64,000 nt of DNA, from contig NZ_QNQZ01000006.1 of assembly GCF_003390935.1 (NCBI RefSeq), forward strand, positions 62,001-126,000, given 5' to 3'. This DNA is from Lewinella sp. IMCC34191 (GTDB lineage: Bacteria > Bacteroidota > Bacteroidia > Chitinophagales > Saprospiraceae). Shown here in pieces: positions 8,446 to 16,588 of the stretch. Position 1 is the first letter of the stretch. Every line of letters starts with the position of its first letter. The notes under the pieces are model-generated. The model did not search any database, was not told the origin of the DNA, and saw nothing but the letters and a program-made list of their open reading frames with translations. Made by a program: the position numbers and the translations under genes.

Positions 8446-9711
8446 TTACTCACTATAACGCTTAAAGATAGTAGCGGAGTTGTGCCCGCCAAAACCGAAT
8501 GTATTACTGAGGGCCACGTCGACCTGCCGATCCACCGCCTTATTAAAGGTCAGTTTAAGCTTGTCGTCAATCTCCGGATCGTCGGTGAAATGGTTGATCG
8601 TCGGAGGAATGAAGTTGTTATTGATGGCCAGAATACAGGCAATCGCCTCGATTGCGGCGGCGGCTCCCAGCAGGTGACCGGTCATGGATTTCGTCGAACT
8701 GATGTTGGCATCGTATACCGCGTCGCCGAAAGCCAGCTTGATGGCTTTGAGTTCGGCCGTGTCCCCCAGCGGTGTCGATGTCCCGTGGGTGTTGATGTAG
8801 TCAACGTCCTCAGGCTGTAGCCCGGCATCCTTCAGCGCGTTAAGCATGGCCATTTTCGCCCCGGCCCCTTCCGGGTGGGGTGCGGATATGTGGTAAGCAT
8901 CGGAACTGGCGGCGTAGCCCCCGATTTCCGCCAGGATGGTCGCTCCGCGGGCTTGCGCGTGCTCGAGGCTTTCCAGAACGATGGCGCCGGCTCCTTCACC
9001 GAGTACGAAGCCATCACGTTCGGCATCGTAGGGGCGGGAGGCCGTGGCCGGATCGTCATTCCGGGTACTGAGGGCCTTCATGCTATTGAAGCCCCCGATG
9101 GCCACCTTGCTGATGACGGCTTCGGAACCACCGGTAACCATCATGTCGGCCCGACCGAGGCGGATATCATCCGCAGCAGCGGCCAGGGCATGCCCGCCGG
9201 AGGCACAGGCGCTGACGGTGGCGTAGCTGGGTCCGCGCAGGTTGTAGCGCATGCTGATGTGCCCCGCCCCCATATTGGCGATCATGCGCGGGATCATGAA
9301 GGGATTGTAGCGGGGTGTCCCGTCTCCCCGCTCGTAGATCTCGATCTGCTCCTCGAGTGACCGCAGTCCGCCGATACCGCTGGCCCAGATACAGCCGGCG
9401 CGGTCGGGGTCGACGGACGAGATGGTCTTGCCGTCCTCCCCGAGGAGACCCGCCATTTCCAGCGCTTCGTCGGCGGAGTATAGTGCCATCAGGGTGTAGC
9501 GGTCCTGGCGGCGCGCCTCACGCTTATCGACGCGGGTGGTAGGGTCCCAGTCCTTTACCTCACAGGCAAACTGGGTCTTAAAATTTTCGGCCTCGAATTG
9601 GGTAATGGGGCCTGCTCCGCTGCGGCCTTGCCGCAGCCCTTCCAGGTATTCGCTAGCCGAGTTGCCAATGGCGGTCAGCGCGCCGATACCGGTAATTACT
9701 ACTCTTTTCAT
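8446..9711 (-). CDS. fabF: Beta-ketoacyl-ACP synthase II
   Basis: 421 residues, typical FabF length. The Cys-His-His triad is visible: Cys in ATVSACASGGHALAAA, His in YINTHGTSTPLGDTAE and His in STKSMTGHLLGAAAAIEA; the closing NTFGFGGHNSA loop is also present. It elongates acyl-ACP by condensation with malonyl-ACP in type II fatty acid synthesis. It lies 84 bp downstream of acpP, with a strong hairpin in the gap. Confidence 0.97.
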   Translation of the reverse strand: MKRVVITGIGALTAIGNSASEYLEGLRQGRSGAGPITQFEAENFKTQFACEVKDWDPTTRVDKREARRQDRYTLMALYSADEALEMAGLLGEDGKTISSVDPDRAGCIWASGIGGLRSLEEQIEIYERGDGTPRYNPFMIPRMIANMGAGHISMRYNLRGPSYATVSACASGGHALAAAADDIRLGRADMMVTGGSEAVISKVAIGGFNSMKALSTRNDDPATASRPYDAERDGFVLGEGAGAIVLESLEHAQARGATILAEIGGYAASSDAYHISAPHPEGAGAKMAMLNALKDAGLQPEDVDYINTHGTSTPLGDTAELKAIKLAFGDAVYDANISSTKSMTGHLLGAAAAIEAIACILAINNNFIPPTINHFTDDPEIDDKLKLTFNKAVDRQVDVALSNTFGFGGHNSATIFKRYSE

Positions 9712-9725
9712 GATGACTGGGTCGG

Positions 9726-9773
9726 TAAAAAAACAACCGCCGCCCGCTACCTGGCAGGGTAATCGGGCGGCGG
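9726..9773 (-). terminator. Terminator/attenuator between acpP and fabF
   Basis: A perfect 10-bp GC stem (9737-9746 paired with 9764-9773, CCGCCGCCCG/CGGGCGGCGG) with a 17-base loop is followed on the minus strand by TTGTTTTTTT (9727-9736). This is a full intrinsic terminator, lying between two genes of one presumed operon. Partial read-through would give more acpP than fabF message. Confidence 0.65.
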
Positions 9774-9795
9774 CAGGAACGCAGGGGCAAAGGTC

Positions 9796-10035
9796 TTACT
9801 TGTCCACGCTGCTTTCCAGGTAAGTGATAGCCTGGCCGACGGTCTGGATATTCTCCGCCTGCTCGTCCGGGATGCTGATGTCGAATTCTTTTTCAAACTC
9901 CATGATGAGTTCAACGGTGTCGAGCGAATCGGCACCGAGGTCATTCTGGAAACTCGCGTCGCGTGTTACCTCTGATTCGTCAACGCCGAGCTTGTCGACG
10001 ATGATCTGCTTAACTTTCTCTTCAATACTTGCCAT
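9796..10035 (-). CDS. acpP: Acyl carrier protein
   Basis: 79 residues, acidic. The phosphopantetheine attachment site is Ser37 in [16 protein letters not shown], a near-perfect ACP signature. It carries the growing acyl chain in fatty acid and lipid A synthesis. It is first in the acpP-fabF-rnc group, with a good promoter upstream and a terminator directly downstream. Confidence 0.97.
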   Translation of the reverse strand: MASIEEKVKQIIVDKLGVDESEVTRDASFQNDLGADSLDTVELIMEFEKEFDISIPDEQAENIQTVGQAITYLESSVDK

Positions 10036-10070
10036 GGTAGAATGGTGGCTTTTGTGATTAAATGCGGCCG

Positions 10071-10101
10071 CAAAGAAAGCCCGAAAGGTTTACTTGCGCA
10101 A
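10071..10101 (-). promoter_or_regulatory. Promoter of acpP
   Basis: On the minus strand TTG (10099-10101), a 20-base spacer, then TTTCTTTG (10071-10078), followed by the ATG at 10035. It differs from TAnnTTTG only at the second base. Confidence 0.4.
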
Positions 10102-10181
10102 GTTCAGCGACAATTGGCGCCTCGCCCGCCGGCAAGGTAACACTCCTGGGGCCAACGCAGCGCTCATATGAAAGGACCTAA

Positions 10182-10730
10182 CTAAAAGCGGGCGCCTACC
10201 GTATATAGTACCCGCCCCTCCCGGTGTTCACCGGTGGAGAAGCTGTCCGTAAAGGTCCGGAAGTAATGAACGCCCAGGGTAAACCAATCGAGATAGACCC
10301 GGATGCCCGCCCGGCCGCTCCAGCTGATGGACTGGTCATTCGCCGGTCCGTCACCGAAGCGGAAGCCGGGCACGACCGCCAGTGCCGGTACGAGATTGAT
10401 GTCGAAGTCCGGGGCGATCACCCGGTACGCCAGGCCCAGGGGTACGTGGAGACGGTGCTGGGTGAAGTCCTCCGCCGTGCGGCTTTCGTATTTGCCGGGC
10501 CGGTACAATAATCCGGCGGTGGGGGCGAGTTGCCCCGCGCCGAACAGCACGTCCAGTCCGACAGCGTAGCGCTGCGCGTCATATATATCCAGGCCGTCGG
10601 TGGCACCGATAAGGGTGAGTTGATTCTCGCCCGAGAAGAGCCCGACGTAGGGGTTCAGTTCCAGCTGGCCCGCCGCGGGGGCGGCGAATAGCCAGAGGAC
10701 CCCGAAAAGTAACGATCGGTATAGTGGCAT
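10182..10730 (-). CDS. Predicted outer-membrane beta-barrel protein
   Basis: 182 residues. It has a signal peptide (MPLYRSLLFGVLWLFAAPAAG|QLELNPYVGLFSG) and then alternating amphipathic strands such as RYAVGLDVLFGAGQL, HRLHVPLGLAYRV, GRAGIRVYLDWFTLGVHY and a last strand GRVLYTVGARF ending in Phe, the outer-membrane assembly signature. It belongs to the general small porin-like/OmpA-barrel type group of Bacteroidota; no specific function can be assigned. It stands alone between acpP and the divergent porV. Confidence 0.65.
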   Translation of the reverse strand: MPLYRSLLFGVLWLFAAPAAGQLELNPYVGLFSGENQLTLIGATDGLDIYDAQRYAVGLDVLFGAGQLAPTAGLLYRPGKYESRTAEDFTQHRLHVPLGLAYRVIAPDFDINLVPALAVVPGFRFGDGPANDQSISWSGRAGIRVYLDWFTLGVHYFRTFTDSFSTGEHREGRVLYTVGARF

Positions 10731-10773
10731 GCCTTTGCAACGATTATTGAACGGAGATGTGGATAAACGGGGC

Positions 10774-10781
10774 TACTTTCG
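10774..10781 (+). promoter_or_regulatory. Promoter-like box upstream of porV (TACTTTCG)
   Basis: TACTTTCG matches TAnnTTTG at seven positions. A TTG at 10747-10749 lies 24 bases upstream, slightly too far. A 6-bp GC hairpin (10832-10837/10842-10847) lies in the resulting leader. Confidence 0.25.
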
Positions 10782-10917
10782 CGCAGAATTTCTTTCGGGC
10801 TGCCTAAATGCCCGGCGGTAACGTGAAATAAGCCCCGGTGGCGGGGCGTTATGGTTGCCTTGAACCTTAATAGGTGTAGTCAATTGCTACCCCATGCATG
10901 TGAATCTTAGTCAAACT

Positions 10918-12126
10918 ATGCAACAACTCTTTCCCAAATTTTTCGCCGTTCTCCTGCTCGGTGCGCTATCCCATGCCGTGCAGGCACAGGTTGGCGCCTG
11001 TATGACAGATGGTGAAAAGAACTACGCCGTAGGCACCGGCGGACCCTGCGTAAACACGGTCGTTTCGGCCGTTCCCTTCCTCCGCATCACCCCCGACGCC
11101 CGCGGAGCCGCCATGGGTGACGCCGGCGTGGCGCTTAGTCCCGATGCCAACGCGATGCATTACAATGCCAGCCGCCTGGCCTTCACCGAACAAGAAACCG
11201 CCCTTAGCGCGACCTACACCCCCTGGTTGCAGGCGCTCGGCCTCAACGATGTTTACCTCGCTTACCTCGCCGGCTTCAAAAAACTGGACGAGAACCAGAC
11301 CATCGGCGCCAGCCTCCGGTACTTCAGTCTGGGCGATATCATGTATACCGACCTCAACGGCGAGAGCCTTGGTATGGGGAAACCCAACGAGTTTGAGATC
11401 ACCGGCGCGTACGCCCGTCGCCTGACCCCGAATCTCGGTCTGTCGATCTCCGCGAAATACATCAATTCCAACCTCGCCGCCGGCCAGCAGGTGAACGGTC
11501 AGGTCATCGAGGCGGGACAGTCCATCGCCGCCGATCTCGGTGTCAGCTACCGCAGCAACCCCATCGGCCCCAGCGGAAACATCCTGGCCATCGGGGGAGC
11601 GATCACCAATATCGGTAGCAAGATCTCCTACACCCTGGATACCATTCGGGACTTCCTGCCCGCCAACCTCGGTATCGGCGCGGCCTACACCATGAACCTG
11701 GATCAGTACAACCAGATCACCTTCACCGCCGAGACCAATAAACTGCTGGTTCCCACCCCCTGCCCGGTTGGCGTGACCAACTGCAGCCGCACACAGAACG
11801 AGATTGATGATCTCTCCCCGATCTCCGGCATCCTCACCAGCTTCGGAGACGCGCCCGAAGGCTTCGGCGAGGAACTCCGGGAATTTACCTGGACCGTCGG
11901 GGCGGAGTACTGGTACGCGCAGCAGTTCGCAGTACGCGCCGGATACTTCCACGAGGATGGAACCAAAGGCGGACGACGTTACCTGACCGCCGGCCTCGGA
12001 CTTAAGTACAACATTTTCGGCATCAACCTGAGTTATTTGGTGCCAACCAGCAACCAGCGTAACCCGCTCGATAACACGCTGCGCTTCAGTCTGCTCTTCG
12101 ATTTTGGCGCGGAAAATGACGGGTAA
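10918..12126 (+). CDS. porV: Type IX secretion outer-membrane channel protein PorV
   Basis: 402 residues from the ATG at 10918, which gives the best signal peptide (MQQLFPKFFAVLLLGALSHAVQA|Q); an upstream ATG at 10894 adds eight residues. The mature part opens with the PorV/PorQ block FLRITPDARGAAMGDAGVALSPDANAMHYNASRL, then LSATYTPWLQALGLNDVYLAYLAG, and ends with barrel strands GLGLKYNIFGINLSYLVPT...NTLRFSLLFDFG. PorV binds the C-terminal signals of T9SS cargo and hands them to the attachment complex. Its presence explains the sorting tails of the giant proteins at 16-42 kb. Confidence 0.9.
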   Translation: MQQLFPKFFAVLLLGALSHAVQAQVGACMTDGEKNYAVGTGGPCVNTVVSAVPFLRITPDARGAAMGDAGVALSPDANAMHYNASRLAFTEQETALSATYTPWLQALGLNDVYLAYLAGFKKLDENQTIGASLRYFSLGDIMYTDLNGESLGMGKPNEFEITGAYARRLTPNLGLSISAKYINSNLAAGQQVNGQVIEAGQSIAADLGVSYRSNPIGPSGNILAIGGAITNIGSKISYTLDTIRDFLPANLGIGAAYTMNLDQYNQITFTAETNKLLVPTPCPVGVTNCSRTQNEIDDLSPISGILTSFGDAPEGFGEELREFTWTVGAEYWYAQQFAVRAGYFHEDGTKGGRRYLTAGLGLKYNIFGINLSYLVPTSNQRNPLDNTLRFSLLFDFGAENDG

Positions 12127-12273
12127 GGTTCTCGCTTCGACCCCACATTCATGGGGTTGCAAGGAAACTTTTTTCACCAGTTAGCAATTTTTATACCCAA
12201 TTGGGCGTATATTGCACCAGATTACCGGCAAATCGCCGAAACCAAGATTTTTTATAACTGGGGTTTAGTTCAG

Positions 12274-12310
12274 GAAAGGTGTGGCACTTGTGCCACGCCT
12301 TTCTCTTTTC
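12274..12310 (+). terminator. Intrinsic terminator downstream of porV
   Basis: A 14-bp stem with a single T-G wobble (12274-12287 paired with 12290-12303, GAAAGGTGTGGCAC on the left arm) is followed by TCTTTTCC. It lies ~150 bases after the porV stop. Confidence 0.6.
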
Positions 12311-12359
12311 CGGTGGGTAGTTCCGTATGCAGCCACTATTTTGCCGCTACCTCACGCCC

Positions 12360-13397
12360 ATGCCCCAACTCCTTCCCTTCCCCCGATTCTTTCACCCGAC
12401 TCCGGGAATCACCGAGCAGCTGCCCACTACGCGTAACGGGATTCGGCAGCTCGATCCCTTTCCCTTCGTCCAAACGGATGGTCCCCAGATGCCCGTCCTG
12501 TCCGTAAGGAACGGAGAGAGTGGCCGGACCGTCTCCGCGATATGCGGCCTGTTACCGGCCTCGGCCTTCCACGACGGTACCGTCTTACCCCACGAACGGA
12601 CCCTGAGCGCCCGCCTGGAACGACAGCAACGATTGGTCACCGGTGACCGGGGCGCCCTGGGCAAGCCGGTCTTACTTACGGTCCCGAGCCTCGGCCGGCT
12701 TTCTCCGGGCAGACCGGTAGACGACGGCGAAAACCAGGTGATATTCTACGGGGATGACCACATATACCGGCTCGAGCCCTCTTCCTCCCCCGCCCCACCG
12801 GTGTCACTGCCGACGCCCCTGGTCATCGCCGACGGCCACCACCGCGCGTACACCCACGCCGCGCTGGCTGCGGACGGAGATCCGGAATTTCAATTTATCC
12901 CCGTTGTGGTGGCAGGTGCGGACGAGCTCTCCATCGGCACCTTTCTACGGCTGATCGACGGGGACGGAATGAAGCCCCGGGAAGTATTGTCACGATTTCA
13001 GCGGCATTTTTCCTGTACGCCGTTGCCGAACGCCGTGCCCGTGGCCACCGCCGGAGAGTGGCTCTACAGCCAACGCGGTCAGCATTATCACCTTCGCCGA
13101 CTGGACACATCCGTTACGGATACCGACCCGGGCTGGCTGAATCAGGTCCTACTGCCCGACGTTTTCGGCATCACCGACACCCGGACCGATCCACGCATCC
13201 AATCCGTCGACCCACCCCCCGTCGTGTCCGGGGAAGTGTATTTCGATCCGGGGCAGCACAACAGCGTCAAGCTGCTGGGAAAGCCTATTACCCGCGAGCG
13301 CTTTTTCGCGGAAGTGCAGGCCGGAAAGACGCTTCCGCCAAAGAGTACACGCTTCGAGCCCCGGGTTCCCAGCGGCCTCCTGGTGTGGATACCTTAA
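12360..13397 (+). CDS. DUF1015 family protein
   Basis: 345 residues from the ATG at 12360; this start gives the family's usual opening on a proline-rich 'PFp..F.PtpG' segment, and an upstream ATG at 12327 is less likely. The central IADGHHRAYTHAALAA matches the DGHHRyetA motif of DUF1015 (annotated as SerC-associated in many genomes), and the end KTLPPKSTRFEPRVPSGLLVW matches the family's 'mPpKST.F.PK..sGl' tail. The biochemical role of DUF1015 proteins is unknown. It is convergent with the FtsX-type permease (18-bp gap). Confidence 0.75.
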   Translation: MPQLLPFPRFFHPTPGITEQLPTTRNGIRQLDPFPFVQTDGPQMPVLSVRNGESGRTVSAICGLLPASAFHDGTVLPHERTLSARLERQQRLVTGDRGALGKPVLLTVPSLGRLSPGRPVDDGENQVIFYGDDHIYRLEPSSSPAPPVSLPTPLVIADGHHRAYTHAALAADGDPEFQFIPVVVAGADELSIGTFLRLIDGDGMKPREVLSRFQRHFSCTPLPNAVPVATAGEWLYSQRGQHYHLRRLDTSVTDTDPGWLNQVLLPDVFGITDTRTDPRIQSVDPPPVVSGEVYFDPGQHNSVKLLGKPITRERFFAEVQAGKTLPPKSTRFEPRVPSGLLVWIP

Positions 13398-13415
13398 AGC
13401 CCGGGCGGGTCTTGC

Positions 13416-14738
13416 TTACTTGAACCGAATAGCTTTCACGGGGTCGATCTTCGTGACCAGATAGGACGGTAAGACGAGAAACAGCAGCGTAATGGCGAAC
13501 GTACCGAGGTTTAGTCCCAGGATCGTCAGCCACTCCAGCTTGATCGGCGCTACCGAAAGGTAGTAGCTCTCCTCGTCCAGGGTCACGATCCCGAAGGTCT
13601 TTTGCGCCCAGGCCAGTCCGAGTCCGATCAGGTTACCCAAAAGCAAGCCGACCACGACAATGAAGGCCGCATAGTAGAGGAATATCTTCCGGATGTTCCA
13701 ATTGTTCTGCCCCAGTGCCTTCAGTGTACCGATCATATTGGTACGTTCGAGAATCAGGATCAGCAGCGCCGTCATCATATTGATAATGGCCACCAAGACG
13801 ACCAGGATCAGGATGATGATCCCGTTGTAGTCCTGTATATCCAGCCAATTGAAGAGTTCGCGCAGCTTATTCCGAATGCTGTCGGCGTAAAGGTTCGCGG
13901 GGAGCACGTCGTAGTGGATATAGTTGGAGAAAGCTTCCAGGTCGTCAATGTCGTCCAGTACGACCTCAAAACCACCTACCTGGTCCGGTGCCCAGTTTAG
14001 CAGCCCCTGCAACTGCTTTATGTCCACCAGTGCGAACTTACTGTCGTATTCCTCCAGCCCCGTTTTATAGATACCCTGGACCAGGAATGCCCTACTCTTT
14101 TCCTCCCGCAGTCCACTGAAGTAGACAAAATCTAGCCGGTCACCGATGCCGAGCCGAAGCCGCTTGGCGGTGCTGTTGGAAATGAGAATGCCCCGGGACG
14201 TCGAATCCGCAATGACCTCCAGCCGTTCTCCCTCGATAAGGTACTGGCCGAAATCGTCCCAGGCGAAATCCGGCGCGATTCCCTTCATGATGAGTGGCTC
14301 GGTATCCGCCAGCCGCTCCCCTTCCTGAAAGGCCGAAACGATGCCCGGCAACAGGATAAACTGCTGAATATGCCGGATCCCACCTTCGGTCGTCCGCAGC
14401 TCGGAGGTATTGCTACCGAAGGGATCTTCAAAGTCGCGGTAGGTGATCTGTCCGGTGTCGGCCAGGCCGGGGTAAAAGTCCTGCTGGTTGCTGATCGGGT
14501 ACTCGGCGGTGAGCATGATGTCGTTGGCCGCTTTCTCTTCGGTGATGTGCACGTGGCCCCAGAAGCCGAAGATCTTCACCGATATCTCCGATTTAAATCC
14601 GGAAATAAGGGCACTGGCCAGCACCATCGTGGCCATGGAAATCGCTACCGCCACGACGGCGATCGCGAGGATGGTACGGCTGATCGACTGACCGCCGCCC
14701 TTGGCAACACCCCGGGCCAGAAATAAGGGGAGATTCAT
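13416..14738 (-). CDS. LolC/E-type ABC transporter permease (FtsX domain)
   Basis: 440 residues. The topology is that of lipoprotein-releasing permeases: an N-terminal helix (~residues 22-48, ILAIAVVAVAISMATMVLASALISGFK), a large periplasmic MacB-PCD-like domain (~50-290), then three helices (~305-330, 350-385, 405-432) forming an FtsX domain, with NMIGTLKALGQNNWNIRKIF as the coupling helix. The end KIDPVKAIRFK is typical. It would work with a LolD-type ATPase, which is not in the window. The ATG at 14738 sits just inside a small gap shared with the divergent tyrS. Confidence 0.82.
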   Translation of the reverse strand: MNLPLFLARGVAKGGGQSISRTILAIAVVAVAISMATMVLASALISGFKSEISVKIFGFWGHVHITEEKAANDIMLTAEYPISNQQDFYPGLADTGQITYRDFEDPFGSNTSELRTTEGGIRHIQQFILLPGIVSAFQEGERLADTEPLIMKGIAPDFAWDDFGQYLIEGERLEVIADSTSRGILISNSTAKRLRLGIGDRLDFVYFSGLREEKSRAFLVQGIYKTGLEEYDSKFALVDIKQLQGLLNWAPDQVGGFEVVLDDIDDLEAFSNYIHYDVLPANLYADSIRNKLRELFNWLDIQDYNGIIILILVVLVAIINMMTALLILILERTNMIGTLKALGQNNWNIRKIFLYYAAFIVVVGLLLGNLIGLGLAWAQKTFGIVTLDEESYYLSVAPIKLEWLTILGLNLGTFAITLLFLVLPSYLVTKIDPVKAIRFK

Positions 14739-14832
14739 GGACGGCGAAGATAAAGCCTATTCACTCAGGTCTTGGTCGGAGGCTTTATACCTGCGCTCCG
14801 CCGCCCCTTAAACGCCGGTAAGTTTGGGATGC

Positions 14833-14840
14833 TATATTTG
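14833..14840 (+). promoter_or_regulatory. -7 box of tyrS (TATATTTG)
   Basis: TATATTTG is an exact match to TAnnTTTG, 33 bases before the ATG at 14874. No clear -33 box is visible at the right distance. Confidence 0.4.
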
Positions 14841-14873
14841 CGCGCCCTTACCCCACCCGTAATTCCCCTACCC

Positions 14874-16190
14874 ATGGATTTTATCGCCGAACTCGAATGG
14901 CGTGGCATGCTGCACCAACTCACCCCCGGCATCCGCGAGCACCTGCAGGAAGCTCCCCGGCGCGGTTACATCGGTTTCGACCCCACCGCCCCCTCCCTGA
15001 CCATCGGTAATTACGTGCAGGTGATGCTGCTGATCCACTGGATGCGGGCGGGCCACGAGGCCGTCGTCCTCTTCGGCGGCGCGACCGGCCGAATCGGTGA
15101 CCCCAGCTTCAAGGCGGAAGAACGCGACCTGAAGACCTACGACGAACTCGACCATAACCTCGCCCACCAGAAAGAGCAAATGAGTCAACTGTTTGCGCTG
15201 GCCGGGAAGCAGCTTTCCAACCCCGCCAGCACGGGCTCGGTGACCGTGGTCAACAACCTGGACTTCTACCGGGACATGAACGTGCTGGACTTTTTACGCG
15301 TGGTCGGCAAAACCCTTACCGTCAGCTACATGATGAGTAAGGACAGCGTGCAGACCCGGCTGGAAACCGGCCTGTCGTTCACCGAATTCAGCTACCAGTT
15401 GCTGCAGGGCTACGACTTTCAGAAGCTGTTTACCGAGCGGGGCGTAAGCGTACAGATGGGCGGCTCCGACCAGTGGGGCAACATCACGAGCGGTACGGAA
15501 TTCGTGCGCCGCAACCTTGAAGAAAAGGCTTACGCGGTAACGACTCCCCTACTGACCAAGGCCGACGGGAGTAAGTTTGGCAAAAGCGCGGAAGGCAACA
15601 TCTGGCTGGACGGCGAACTGACCAGTCCCTACGACTTCTACCAATTCTGGCTGCGTACCGACGATGCCGACCTTGCCAAGTACCTCAAGTACTTCTCGCT
15701 GCGCGACAAGGAAGCCATACTGGCGGACTGCGCGACGGTTGATGCCCACCTCGGCGGGGAGGATCACTACCGGGAAGTAACGGATATCAAGACGGGGCTC
15801 GCGGCCGAACTCACTCAACGCATTCACGGCGAAGAGGGGCTGCAAACCGCTCAGCGGGTTACAAACCTGCTGTGGGGCCGGGGAGCGACCCCCGAAGACC
15901 TTCAGGCGCTCGACGCAAAGGCCTTCCGCAGCCTGAGCGGCAACATTCCCACCTTCACCGTTGCCCGCTCGGTACTACCGGTCCCGCTGCTGGATTTGCT
16001 GTCGGACCACAGTGAGGTGACATCGAGTAAGAGTGAGGCCCGGCGGGCGGTACAGGGGAATGCCATCGCGGTCAATAAGACGAAGATCGGAAACCCGGAT
16101 GCGACGGTCTCGGCAACGGACCTGTTACACGATCGCTACCTGATGGTGGAGAACGGGAAGAAGAAGCGATACCTGTTTATGGTGGAGTAG
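14874..16190 (+). CDS. tyrS: Tyrosyl-tRNA synthetase
   Basis: 438 residues from the ATG at 14874, chosen because MDFIAELEWRGMLHQLTPG is the usual TyrRS opening and upstream codons cover the promoter. The class I core is clear: GYIGFDPTAPSL, VSYMMSKDSVQTR, SYQLLQGYDF, QMGGSDQWGNIT and the KMSKS equivalent KFGKS. A C-terminal S4-like RNA-binding domain is present (SEARRAVQGNAIAVNKTKI). The HIGH motif is unusual: it reads TIGN (after PTAPSL), so both histidines are replaced. The enzyme charges tRNA-Tyr. The rest of the active site looks intact. Confidence 0.95.
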   Translation: MDFIAELEWRGMLHQLTPGIREHLQEAPRRGYIGFDPTAPSLTIGNYVQVMLLIHWMRAGHEAVVLFGGATGRIGDPSFKAEERDLKTYDELDHNLAHQKEQMSQLFALAGKQLSNPASTGSVTVVNNLDFYRDMNVLDFLRVVGKTLTVSYMMSKDSVQTRLETGLSFTEFSYQLLQGYDFQKLFTERGVSVQMGGSDQWGNITSGTEFVRRNLEEKAYAVTTPLLTKADGSKFGKSAEGNIWLDGELTSPYDFYQFWLRTDDADLAKYLKYFSLRDKEAILADCATVDAHLGGEDHYREVTDIKTGLAAELTQRIHGEEGLQTAQRVTNLLWGRGATPEDLQALDAKAFRSLSGNIPTFTVARSVLPVPLLDLLSDHSEVTSSKSEARRAVQGNAIAVNKTKIGNPDATVSATDLLHDRYLMVENGKKKRYLFMVE

Positions 16191-16588
16191 ACCGTCCGCC
16201 GCACCAGCAGAGACATGCATCGCTGGCGGGCCAGCCATAATTATTGTGTGAAAGCAAATTTTTCCCTGAAAATTTTCGCCGCGGTGCCGGTAATCTTGCG
16301 TGATACCCGTACCTTGTTGTCACACTTACTTTTCTATACACACATTCTCACCTTTTCTTCCGGTCCGCTCTGGACTTTCGCCGCGGGGCTAAACGCCGCG
16401 GACTATTTCACGTAGAGCTGCGCTGTTCCATTGAATAGGTGGGTAGTATCTGTATTCATATCGCCTAAGACCACTGATACCGTATTCCCCGGCTATTGAC
16501 CGGGCGAATCCACTATACTGTATTCGTCCGGTAGCCCATTGCTGATCTTTTCATTGTCTGGCAACCCCAGCGCGACACTTGACAACAC
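16191..16588 (+). other. Intergenic region with inverted repeat upstream of the giant gene
   Basis: 398 bp between tyrS and the giant gene. A weak hairpin (GCTGG 16222-16226 / CCAGC 16231-16235) may end tyrS. An imperfect inverted repeat, CCGGGCGAAT (16500-16509) with ATTCGTCCGG (16522-16531), a 12-base loop and one wobble, lies 57 bases before the ATG and could be an operator or leader hairpin. A 66-codon frame at 16215-16415 has no support. No tRNA fold was found. Confidence 0.4.

Noticed and set aside
10966-12177. A 403-codon minus-strand frame opposite porV
   Set aside because: PorV on the plus strand has a signal peptide and family motifs; the antisense product is Gly/Val/Glu-rich with no motif.
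16215-16415. 66-codon frame between tyrS and the giant gene
   Set aside because: No ribosome-binding or promoter context and no protein-like pattern; it lies across hairpin-forming sequence.
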